From assembly GCA_003486665.1 (NCBI GenBank), contig DNGF01000139.1:1264-8029 (forward strand): a DNA stretch of 6,766 nt. The letters run 5' to 3'. Below, one piece after another: positions 1 to 5,873 of this stretch. Both the position numbers and the translations under genes were made by a program. A model generated the notes under the pieces. That model was not told the DNA's origin, made no database searches, and worked only from the letters and a program-made list of their open reading frames with translations. The stretch is from Oscillospiraceae bacterium. GTDB lineage: Bacteria; Bacillota; Clostridia; Oscillospirales; Acutalibacteraceae. Within the stretch, counting starts at the first letter, position 1. Each line of letters begins with the position of its first letter.

Positions 1-1191
1 TTTTGCAATTATGCCGTTCCGTTTGCGTTTGCGCTTATGTCGGGAGTGTTAATTAAAAGAATTAAGAGCGGCGAATCCCGTCTTTTATATATTCCGCTTG
101 CCGTTTCGGCTGTCGGAGCGTGCTTGTTCAGCGAAAACACAACCGTTGTTATGCTTTGTGCGGCTGTTCTGATTATTGTCGGCGAGCTATGCTCAAATAA
201 AAAGGCGTCCGAATCGGGAATCGTTAATTTTATTTTTACCCTTATCGGTACGTTGATTATGTATCTGATTCCGAGATTAACGGAAACTCAGGAAAAGCTG
301 AGCGGCTACAGAGGATTTGTGACAGAGCCGAAAGCATTGATATATAACATAATTGCGGCTGTGAGAAGCTTTTCACTGCTTGCCAATCAGTATGTTTTGG
401 TTTATGCTGCGATCTCTGCCGTGATGATATATGCACTTTTCAAGCAGTGTAAGACCTATAAAGCGATCAAAATTATGCTGACAGCCGTTCTTACAGCTGT
501 TCCGTTGCTCGGCATATTTGCCGTCATATTTGCAGAAAAAGCAAACAAATTTGCAATGCTATTTTTAATGCTGGAACTTGCGTATTTGGTTACTGTATTA
601 ATTGTATCAATTCTTTCAAAACAAAGAAAGCTGATATTTTCGTTTGTTATGACAGTTATTTTGCTTTGCAGTGCGGTCGGACCTATGACGATAGTTAACC
701 ACAGAGGTGACAGAACGTTTTACACAACGTTTGCCGTTCTTTTCTGTTACGCGATGTTTCTTATAAAAGAAATCGGAATAGGCGATAAAGTCAACCGATT
801 TATCGGCATATTTGCACCGACGGCATTCATTGTAGGCTGCTGTGTAATGCTTACAATTACGGCGCAGAATTTTGATTCATATGCCTACAGAGCCGAATAT
901 CTCGCACGAAAGAGTGTTGCGAGCGATAGTATAGATGTGCCGTACCTTGCTCACGGACGGCTTGCAACCGAAACAACGCTCGGACAGATTGATCCCTGCC
1001 TTTTCAACGGAGAAATCAATGTGAAATTTAACGTTATTCCGGCAAACGAATGGGAAATGTCGGATGAATACAAGAAGATCACGCACTTGCCGCCGATTGA
1101 CGCGGTGAAATACGGACTGAACCATTGGGAGTTTAAGGATGCGACATACCCGGCAAAGCTCCGCAACGAATATCTGAAAGAAAATAAATAA
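1..1191 (+). CDS. Polytopic membrane protein, C-terminal part (5' end outside window)
   Basis: The reading frame is open from the first base, and the 12 codons before the first ATG (position 37) encode a hydrophobic run (FCNYAVPFAFAL). No ribosome binding site precedes that ATG, so the true start most likely lies upstream and 396 residues are visible. By eye there are about nine hydrophobic helices, at roughly residues 30-45, 49-63, 75-94, 129-148, 156-178, 184-204, 210-230, 240-257 and 265-288 of the visible fragment. A soluble tail of about 105 residues follows, rich in charged and aromatic residues. A loop containing NHRGDRTFY lies between the later helices. The overall plan, many helices plus an extracytoplasmic tail, resembles uncharacterised polytopic families of the DUF6056 or lipid-linked glycosyltransferase type. 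I do not recognise a catalytic motif in the visible part, so no function is assigned. The gene is convergent with murI and shares a terminator with it. Confidence 0.85.
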   Translation, partial: FCNYAVPFAFALMSGVLIKRIKSGESRLLYIPLAVSAVGACLFSENTTVVMLCAAVLIIVGELCSNKKASESGIVNFIFTLIGTLIMYLIPRLTETQEKLSGYRGFVTEPKALIYNIIAAVRSFSLLANQYVLVYAAISAVMIYALFKQCKTYKAIKIMLTAVLTAVPLLGIFAVIFAEKANKFAMLFLMLELAYLVTVLIVSILSKQRKLIFSFVMTVILLCSAVGPMTIVNHRGDRTFYTTFAVLFCYAMFLIKEIGIGDKVNRFIGIFAPTAFIVGCCVMLTITAQNFDSYAYRAEYLARKSVASDSIDVPYLAHGRLATETTLGQIDPCLFNGEINVKFNVIPANEWEMSDEYKKITHLPPIDAVKYGLNHWEFKDATYPAKLRNEYLKENK

Positions 1192-1193
1192 GA

Positions 1194-1231
1194 AAACGCA
1201 GGTTTGGCAAAATTCGCCGATACCTGCGTTT
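1194..1231. terminator. Bidirectional intrinsic terminator between membrane-protein gene and murI
   Basis: Positions 1194-1203 (AAACGCAGGT) and 1222-1231 (ACCTGCGTTT) are perfectly complementary over 10 bp. A short inner GGC/GCC pairing is possible at 1206-1208 and 1216-1218. On the plus strand the stem runs into a T-rich stretch up to about 1239. On the minus strand it ends in a T-rich stretch just past the end of the membrane-protein gene. It lies between the two convergent stop codons and can serve both genes. Confidence 0.85.
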
Positions 1232-1234
1232 ATT

Positions 1235-2053
1235 TTATTCTTCAATGTCAACCTGTTCAACCGTTCCGCCGAGGGCATTTCCCATGAAGATGAGCGCGTG
1301 CTTTTCAAAATCCTCTGCGTTGTCGCTGACAAAATATTTTCGTTCGCTCTGCGAAAGCTCACTCAAAAGATTCCTCTCATCAAGTCCTTTTTTCAGCTCT
1401 TCCGCAGCGGCAATAGATGAGCTGATAACGGTAACTTTGGTTCCCATTATCTCGGTTATAATGTCGTAGAGCAGCGGGTAGTGAGTACAGCCGAGAACAA
1501 GCGTGTCGATACCCTGCTCTTTCAGCGGAGTGAGATATTCTCTCAGCACCTCTTCAATTACCTGATCGCCCTTTTTGAAACGTCCCTCTTCAACGAGAGG
1601 CACGAGAAGCGGACAGGCAAGGCTGATAACCTGTGCGTTCGGGTTAAAGCTGCGTATAGTCTTTTCATATGCGCCGCTGTTAACCGTGGCATTGGTAGCA
1701 ATTACGCCGATTTTTTTGTTTTTCGTCAGCTCCGCCGCTTTTTTTGAAGCAGGGGAAACAACGCCGTAAACGGGGATATTGCTGTATTTTTCTTCAACCT
1801 TATCCCTTGCCGCCGAGTCCGCCGTATTACAGGCGATTACAATGGCTTTAATGTTAAATCGGCTGAGAAACTTCACGTCACTGAGAACATATTCGATAAT
1901 CTGCTCCTTGGAGCGTGTTCCGTAGGGGACGTGAGCCGTGTCGCCGAAGTAGATTATATTTTCGTTCGGCATTGTTTCAACTATGCTCTTTACAACGGTC
2001 AGACCGCCGATTCCTGAGTCGAAAACGCCGATAAATTTTTCTTTTTCTGTCAT
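1235..2053 (-). CDS. murI: Glutamate racemase MurI
   Basis: This cytoplasmic enzyme interconverts L- and D-glutamate without a cofactor and supplies D-glutamate for peptidoglycan precursors. The protein has 272 residues, the usual length for the family. The two catalytic cysteines are visible in their family contexts: Cys75 in IACNTADS and Cys189 in VLGCTHYPLL, with His191 following. The N-terminal substrate-binding motif DSGIGG is at residues 12-17, and YFGDTAHVPYG is at 35-45. Both halves of the pseudo-symmetric aspartate/glutamate racemase fold are present. The start is supported by an AAAGGA site (2059-2064) five bases upstream of the ATG. A promoter with a consensus -10 lies about 60 bases further upstream, so the gene appears to be transcribed on its own, downstream of murD and a palindromic repeat. 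Its product is used directly by MurD. All key residues are present, and nothing suggests truncation. Confidence 0.97.
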   Translation of the reverse strand: MTEKEKFIGVFDSGIGGLTVVKSIVETMPNENIIYFGDTAHVPYGTRSKEQIIEYVLSDVKFLSRFNIKAIVIACNTADSAARDKVEEKYSNIPVYGVVSPASKKAAELTKNKKIGVIATNATVNSGAYEKTIRSFNPNAQVISLACPLLVPLVEEGRFKKGDQVIEEVLREYLTPLKEQGIDTLVLGCTHYPLLYDIITEIMGTKVTVISSSIAAAEELKKGLDERNLLSELSQSERKYFVSDNAEDFEKHALIFMGNALGGTVEQVDIEE

Positions 2054-2112
2054 ATTTATCCTTTCGGGTTGTGGTGATGGAATTGAAGTGAATATAATTA
2101 CAAGCCAGAAGA

Positions 2113-2141
2113 ATTATACCACGGCTTCTCCTTGATGGGAA
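2113..2141 (-). promoter_or_regulatory. Predicted sigma-A promoter of murI (extended -10)
   Basis: Read on the minus strand, TTCCCA (2136-2141, 4 of 6 matches to the -35 consensus) is followed after 17 bases by a perfect TATAAT (2113-2118). The TGG just before the -10 gives an extended -10 motif. Transcription would start near 2106, giving a leader of about 50 bases before the murI ATG. The promoter lies between murI and the repeat element, so murI need not depend on read-through from murD. Confidence 0.75.
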
Positions 2142-2183
2142 GTTTTGCTAACTTAAAAAACATGAAATTAACGTCTTGTTCAG

Positions 2184-2210
2184 CCTCCCCTTAAATGATT
2201 TAAGGGGAGG
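2184..2210. repeat. Left end hairpin of the palindromic element
   Basis: CCTCCCCTTAAA (2184-2195) pairs perfectly with TTTAAGGGGAGG (2199-2210) across a 3-base loop. This 12-bp stem is very stable on either strand. No T-tract follows it on the minus strand, so it is not a classical terminator for murD, though it could slow polymerase or protect the 3' end of the murD transcript. Confidence 0.85.
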
Positions 2211-2241
2211 TGGCTCGTAAAGTCGGAGGGATAAAGATTAA

Positions 2242-2329
2242 AGTTTGATAAAACCTTACTCCCTCAGTCAGCTGCGCTGCCAGCTCCCCCAAAGGAGGAG
2301 CCCACGCTCAAAATAAATTTTATCAAACT
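2242..2329. repeat. Central long-range inverted repeat of the palindromic element
   Basis: AGTTTGATAAAA (2242-2253) and TTTTATCAAACT (2318-2329) are perfect reverse complements, 64 bases apart. Inside the loop are small stems: CAGC/GCTG at 2269-2272 and 2276-2279, and GCTCC/GGAGC at 2283-2287 and 2297-2301. A competing 6-bp pairing joins GAGGGA (2226-2231) with TCCCTC (2260-2265), so alternative folds are possible. Confidence 0.8.
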
Positions 2330-2338
2330 CTTTACAAC

Positions 2339-2354
2339 CCCCGTAGTCACGGGG
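2339..2354. repeat. Right end hairpin of the palindromic element
   Basis: CCCCGT (2339-2344) pairs with ACGGGG (2349-2354) across the 4-base loop AGTC. It is the first stable hairpin that RNA polymerase would transcribe after the murD stop codon. No T-tract follows it on the minus strand. Confidence 0.75.
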
Positions 2355-2384
2355 AAGGCTAATAACAATTTGATATATTAAAAA

Positions 2385-3728
2385 TTAAAGCGCATTTACG
2401 ATTTTCTTAAAGTGATCGCCGCGCTCCTCAAAGCAGGTGTACTGATCAAATGAGCTGGTGGTGGGGGAGAGGAGAACTGTGTCGCCGCTTTCGGCGATTT
2501 TGTTTGCCTCGGCAACGGCTTCATCAAGTGTTGAAACAATTATTCCGTCCTCGCCGACAAGGTCATGAACAAGGCGCGGACCGCAGGCGCCGAATCCGAC
2601 AACCTTTTTAACACAGCCGAGGTGCTTTTTCATCTCGTCCATCGGCAGACCCTTTTCAAATCCGCCGACAAGAAGAATTACACCGCGGTCAAACGCTTTC
2701 AGAGCGGTTATTGTTGCGTCGGTGTTTGTTCCCTTTGAATCGTTATAATATTTAACTCCGTTAAGCTCACGGACAAACTCAATTCGATGCTCAACACCCT
2801 TGAACGATGAAACGGCGTCGAGAATAACTTCGTTTGAGATTCCTATTGCTTTGGCCGCGGAAACGGCAATCATGACATTCTGCAAATTGTGCTTGCCGAC
2901 AATTTTGATCGCGTCAAGCGGAATGATCTTTTCACCCTTTATTTCGATATAGCCGTCCTTGGCAATGCAGTCGGCATTGTCGCTGTCGGTGCTGAAGCTT
3001 TCCTTGATGCACTTCACAGGATAGCGGTCTGTGTACTCCTTAACAACGGAATCGTCTGCATTGAGCAGGAAAACATCGTTATCCGCCATGTTTCTGTAAA
3101 CCTCGGTCTTGGACTTGTAATAATTATCAAGGCTGCCCATGAAGTCGATGTGGTCGGGCGTGAGGTTGATTATAGTTGCAACCTCCGGACGGAATTTATC
3201 AATGTTTACAAGCTGGAAGTTGGAAATTTCAAGAGCAATATAGTGTCCGCCCTCTTCCATCAATCCGTTTTCCATAACGATTTCACAGAGGGGAATGCCG
3301 ATATTTCCGCAAAGGTGAGCTTTGCCGGGGAAAGCTCGGCGAAGAATTTCATATGTAAGTGTGGAGGTTGTGGTCTTTCCGTTTGTTCCCGTAATTGCAA
3401 TGTAATGCTGAGGCTTTGCAACCTGATATGCAAGCTCGATTTCCGTTATAACGGGAATATTTCGCTCATGAAGCCTCCGGATCATCGGGCTTCTGTATGG
3501 AACGCCCGGATTTTTTATAACAAGGTCAAAATCACGCTCAAAAACAGCCATATCCTGTCCGACGATTTCAACATCATTTTCATTGAGAAAATCAATTTCC
3601 TTAATTTCTTCCTTTTTCTTGCTCTCGGAGAGAGTAACCTCCGCGCCGAGCTTTTTAAGCACTTTTATTGCAGCCATGCCGCTGCGGGCAAGTCCGATAA
3701 CGAGAACCTTTTTACCTGCGAAATCCAT
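2385..3728 (-). CDS. murD: UDP-N-acetylmuramoyl-L-alanine--D-glutamate ligase MurD
   Basis: This cytoplasmic ligase adds D-glutamate to UDP-MurNAc-L-Ala using ATP, the second amino-acid addition in peptidoglycan precursor synthesis. At 447 residues it has the normal length. The N-terminal UDP-binding domain opens with VLVIGLARSG (residues 8-17). The ATP P-loop GTNGKTT is at 114-120, with Lys118. LTPDHIDFMGS is at 189-199, and Lys207 in YYKSKTEVY is at the position of the carbamylated lysine. GKHNLQN (278-284) and YYNDSKGTNTDAT (327-339) mark the ATP-domain junction and the C-terminal ligase domain. The usual SPACAS motif near the C terminus reads SPTTSS here, but keeps its last serine, followed by FDQYTCFEERGD. 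ESSFQ-type motifs read EISNFQ here. The start is set by GGAGG (3736-3740) seven bases before the ATG. The gene has its own promoter and lies outside any visible dcw cluster. Confidence 0.97.
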   Translation of the reverse strand: MDFAGKKVLVIGLARSGMAAIKVLKKLGAEVTLSESKKKEEIKEIDFLNENDVEIVGQDMAVFERDFDLVIKNPGVPYRSPMIRRLHERNIPVITEIELAYQVAKPQHYIAITGTNGKTTTSTLTYEILRRAFPGKAHLCGNIGIPLCEIVMENGLMEEGGHYIALEISNFQLVNIDKFRPEVATIINLTPDHIDFMGSLDNYYKSKTEVYRNMADNDVFLLNADDSVVKEYTDRYPVKCIKESFSTDSDNADCIAKDGYIEIKGEKIIPLDAIKIVGKHNLQNVMIAVSAAKAIGISNEVILDAVSSFKGVEHRIEFVRELNGVKYYNDSKGTNTDATITALKAFDRGVILLVGGFEKGLPMDEMKKHLGCVKKVVGFGACGPRLVHDLVGEDGIIVSTLDEAVAEANKIAESGDTVLLSPTTSSFDQYTCFEERGDHFKKIVNAL

Positions 3729-3768
3729 ATATAAACCTCCGAAATACTGTAGACTTAAACTAAACTAT

Positions 3769-3797
3769 ATTATATTCTTGTCGGGCTCAAAAGTCAA
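3769..3797 (-). promoter_or_regulatory. Predicted sigma-A promoter of murD
   Basis: Read on the minus strand, TTGACT (3792-3797, 5 of 6 matches) is followed after exactly 17 bases by a perfect TATAAT (3769-3774). Transcription would start near 3762, giving a leader of about 33 bases that includes the GGAGG site. It points away from the promoter of the ceramidase-like gene, and the two -35 elements are 57 bases apart. Confidence 0.85.
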
Positions 3798-3854
3798 TTA
3801 AATTACACGTTATACTTTCGTCAATTTGAATAAAAAAGCGAGAGATTGTTTTAT

Positions 3855-3883
3855 TTGTAAAAATTGAGTCTTTGTGTTATAAT
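3855..3883 (+). promoter_or_regulatory. Predicted sigma-A promoter of the ceramidase-like gene (extended -10)
   Basis: TTGTAA (3855-3860, 4 of 6 matches) is followed after 17 bases by a perfect TATAAT (3878-3883), with TGT just before it forming an extended -10. Transcription would start near 3890, about 38 bases before the ATG. No operator-like palindrome stands out in this 199-bp divergent region. Confidence 0.8.
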
Positions 3884-3927
3884 CATATATCATAGGAATA
3901 CTATCATTTTCCGAAAGGAGCAGAATT

Positions 3928-5814
3928 ATGAAAAAAATTCTTTTGTCAGTTCTTTCGGTGGCTCTTTGTCTTTGCCTGATCGTTCCGATCGGTGTAACGG
4001 CATTTGCAAAGAACGAGGAAGCACCGATAGTGGCTCAATCCAATGTGACTCTTGAAGAGTATCTTGCCGATGCTGCGGCAAACGGTAATCAGGTTCAGGT
4101 AGTCAACAGTAATGTCAATGACACACTTGACAAAATCGGCGATGCGTTCGGCTCGCTCGCTTCAACAAGCCCCAAGACGGTTCTTATGAAGCTGCTTGCC
4201 AAGGTGATCAACCTTTTGAGCAACACGCTCATTAACGTAATCGGCAAGGCTCTCGGCTTTGTTATTCCGAAGACCTCGGTTATTCACGATTATGCCGGTT
4301 TTGATCTCGACAGCTACGGCAATTTCTACAAGGGAATGTCAGAGTTCCTTGACGCTCCGGCGGCAGGCGCAAAATGGCATCTCGGCTATGCTCAGGCTTC
4401 AATTCTTCCCGATGATTTCGGCACAACGCCGTACACAATGGGCGGCTACGGTCTTATGGCTACAACGACCGAAACCTTTGACGGACTTTGGGTTCGTACA
4501 ATCGTCCTCAACGACGGCACAGGCAGAGGGAATGTTGCGTTCTGCGTGCTTGATGCAATCGGCATTGCTAATGCAGATGTTCGCCTTATCCGTGAATCTA
4601 TCTCCGATTTTGCGGCGAAAAACAACATTGTCAGCGTTAACGTTTCCGTTACTCATACCCACAGCGGAATTGACCTCCAGGGCGTATGGGATAACACCGT
4701 TTCCAATGTTCTGAACAATCTTTTCCTCTCTAATCTCGGACTTTCCGAGATCCACAGCGGTGTTAACCGCACCTTCCTCAAGAAGATCGTTGACCAGTGT
4801 ACCGCCACGATCAAGGAAGCTTATTCCGCTATGGAAGCAGGTACGCTTACTCTTGCAAAGAAGGACATTGCAGACAATTATCTTCGTGACAGAACAGCTC
4901 CGTACACATTTGACGGCAATCTTTACCGCTTGATGTTCACACCGGATAACAAGAACGAAAAGGGTACGGTTATTGCAACGTTCAGCGCTCATCCGGAAAA
5001 TTCAGGCTACGGTCATGTTGTTATTTCCGCTGACTTCGTTCCTTATATTGAGGAGGTTGTCAACAAGGCAGGCTACAACTTTATTTATATTCAGGGCTGT
5101 ATCGGTACTATTACATATCAGCGCGGCGCTTCGGATGACGGGCTTGACCTCACAAGACATGAGGAAGCCGAAAGATACGGCTATGAGATGGGTTACATCA
5201 TTCTCGGACTTACAAAGAGCGAGGCAGAGTGCAAGACCATGAACTATGCTCTCGGCGATTTCCTCGGCGAGGCTGAGTATGGTTCAAACGATGGCTACAC
5301 ATCGTGGTATAAGGATTGGAAAGCCGTAAGCGAAACAAAGGTCGCTCCGATGCTCAACATTGCTCACAAGCAGTATATCATCGAGGTTTCCAATGTTCTT
5401 ATGGATATCGTCGGCAAGACGGGTATCACGGACTATTTCTTCCTCTTTGACAAGACGACCGACAAGTATTACACAGTAACCGAGTCGGGATACATGGAGC
5501 TTGGCGATTCGCTTCTTGTTGAGCTTTGTCCGGGCGAAACCTACGGCGAGCTTCTTATGGGCGGCGAAGGCTGTAAGGGCTTTAAGTATCAGTCGCTTCG
5601 TGAAATGTACGGCGAGAATATTATCGTATTCGACCTTATGAACGATGCTATCGGCTACATTGAGCCGGATGATGATTTCGTAATGGCAGGCGTACAGTAC
5701 AGCGAAAAGAAGGAGTCTTTCGACACAGATACATGGTGCCTTATCTCTTGGGGCAAGAACACAGCTTCAAAGGTGATCTCGGAGTTCATGGATCTCGTTG
5801 ACAGCGTTAAATAA
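3928..5814 (+). CDS. Secreted neutral/alkaline ceramidase-superfamily protein with altered active site
   Basis: Residues 1-27 form a signal peptide (MKK start, hydrophobic core, AFA cleavage site before Lys28). Cys14 is not in a lipobox. Residues 83-114 form a hydrophobic, lysine-spaced stretch of amphipathic character ahead of the catalytic region. Family landmarks of neutral ceramidase (PF04734-type, zinc amidases that cleave ceramide) follow in order: MGGYGLMATTTETFDGLWVR (171-190), VTHTHSG (241-247), SAHP (353-356), ISADFVPY (366-373), QGCIGTIT (389-396), CPGETYGEL (534-542) and NDAIGYIEP (572-580). His243/His245, Glu537 and Tyr577 match expected zinc ligands. The usual first ligand histidine appears to be Phe184, and the GDVSP/GDINP-like loop reads GTITY (393-397). 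The 628-residue length suits the superfamily. AAAGGAG (3914-3920) seven bases before the ATG sets the start. The fold assignment is fairly secure, but the substrate, and whether it is an active enzyme, are not. Lysine codons are mostly AAG, unlike the first gene. Confidence 0.8.
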   Translation: MKKILLSVLSVALCLCLIVPIGVTAFAKNEEAPIVAQSNVTLEEYLADAAANGNQVQVVNSNVNDTLDKIGDAFGSLASTSPKTVLMKLLAKVINLLSNTLINVIGKALGFVIPKTSVIHDYAGFDLDSYGNFYKGMSEFLDAPAAGAKWHLGYAQASILPDDFGTTPYTMGGYGLMATTTETFDGLWVRTIVLNDGTGRGNVAFCVLDAIGIANADVRLIRESISDFAAKNNIVSVNVSVTHTHSGIDLQGVWDNTVSNVLNNLFLSNLGLSEIHSGVNRTFLKKIVDQCTATIKEAYSAMEAGTLTLAKKDIADNYLRDRTAPYTFDGNLYRLMFTPDNKNEKGTVIATFSAHPENSGYGHVVISADFVPYIEEVVNKAGYNFIYIQGCIGTITYQRGASDDGLDLTRHEEAERYGYEMGYIILGLTKSEAECKTMNYALGDFLGEAEYGSNDGYTSWYKDWKAVSETKVAPMLNIAHKQYIIEVSNVLMDIVGKTGITDYFFLFDKTTDKYYTVTESGYMELGDSLLVELCPGETYGELLMGGEGCKGFKYQSLREMYGENIIVFDLMNDAIGYIEPDDDFVMAGVQYSEKKESFDTDTWCLISWGKNTASKVISEFMDLVDSVK

Positions 5815-5820
5815 GACATG

Positions 5821-5859
5821 AAAAAGAGCGGAAGTCGTTAATTCGGCTTCCGCTTTTTT
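5821..5859. terminator. Bidirectional intrinsic terminator between the two secreted-protein genes
   Basis: AGCGGAAG (5827-5834) pairs with CTTCCGCT (5847-5854). The stem can extend inward through a T-G wobble and two further pairs to a loop of TTAATT (5838-5843). It is flanked by five A bases on the left (5821-5825) and six T bases on the right (5854-5859), giving a T-tract for transcripts from both sides. It begins six bases after the plus-strand stop and serves the convergent minus-strand gene as well. Confidence 0.93.
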
Positions 5860-5873
5860 AGTATCTTTTTATA

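Larger units (their letters stand above)
2176..2368. repeat. MITE-like nested palindromic repeat element, about 193 bp
   Basis: The left end reads TTGTTCAGCCTCCCC. The right end, read on the other strand, is TTGTTATTAGCCTTCCCC, so the ends form imperfect terminal inverted repeats differing by small indels. Between them lie two compact end hairpins (2184-2210 and 2339-2354) and a long-range 12-bp inverted repeat (2242-2253 with 2318-2329) that encloses further short stems. No coding frame runs through it. I associate core strings such as CTCCCTCAGTCAGC and GCTCCCCC with dispersed non-coding repeats in clostridial genomes, but I recall that generally and have not matched it. No target-site duplication is obvious. 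It fills most of the 331-bp gap between the murD stop and the murI start. The remaining flanks (2142-2175 and 2369-2384) show nothing recognisable. Confidence 0.75.

Noticed and set aside
877..1362. A 161-codon minus-strand frame spanning the convergent gene ends
   Set aside because: It runs across a strong bidirectional terminator, overlaps both supported genes, and has no ribosome binding site.
2176..2368. Possible CRISPR array, riboswitch or T-box leader
   Set aside because: The repeats are inverted and not regularly spaced direct repeats, there is no T-box or riboswitch consensus that I recognise, and the element lies upstream of the murI promoter, so it is outside the predicted murI leader.
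2889..3734. A 281-codon open frame on the plus strand
   Set aside because: It lies wholly antisense to murD, whose identity is certain, has no convincing ribosome binding site, and its translation looks like low-quality sequence produced by the opposite frame.
3961..3975. Lipoprotein signal around Cys14 or Cys16 of the ceramidase-like protein
   Set aside because: The residue before each cysteine is Leu, not Gly, Ala or Ser, and the cysteines lie mid-core, while a good AFA cleavage site is present further on.
3864..4055. A 63-codon frame starting in the promoter region of the ceramidase-like gene
   Set aside because: Its start lies upstream of the predicted transcription start and most of it is the +1 frame of the real signal-peptide region.
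4399..4992. A 197-codon minus-strand frame, with overlapping frames at 4259-4714 and 4973-5242 on the plus strand
   Set aside because: All lie inside the ceramidase-like gene and lack translation signals. They are shadows of its codon pattern.
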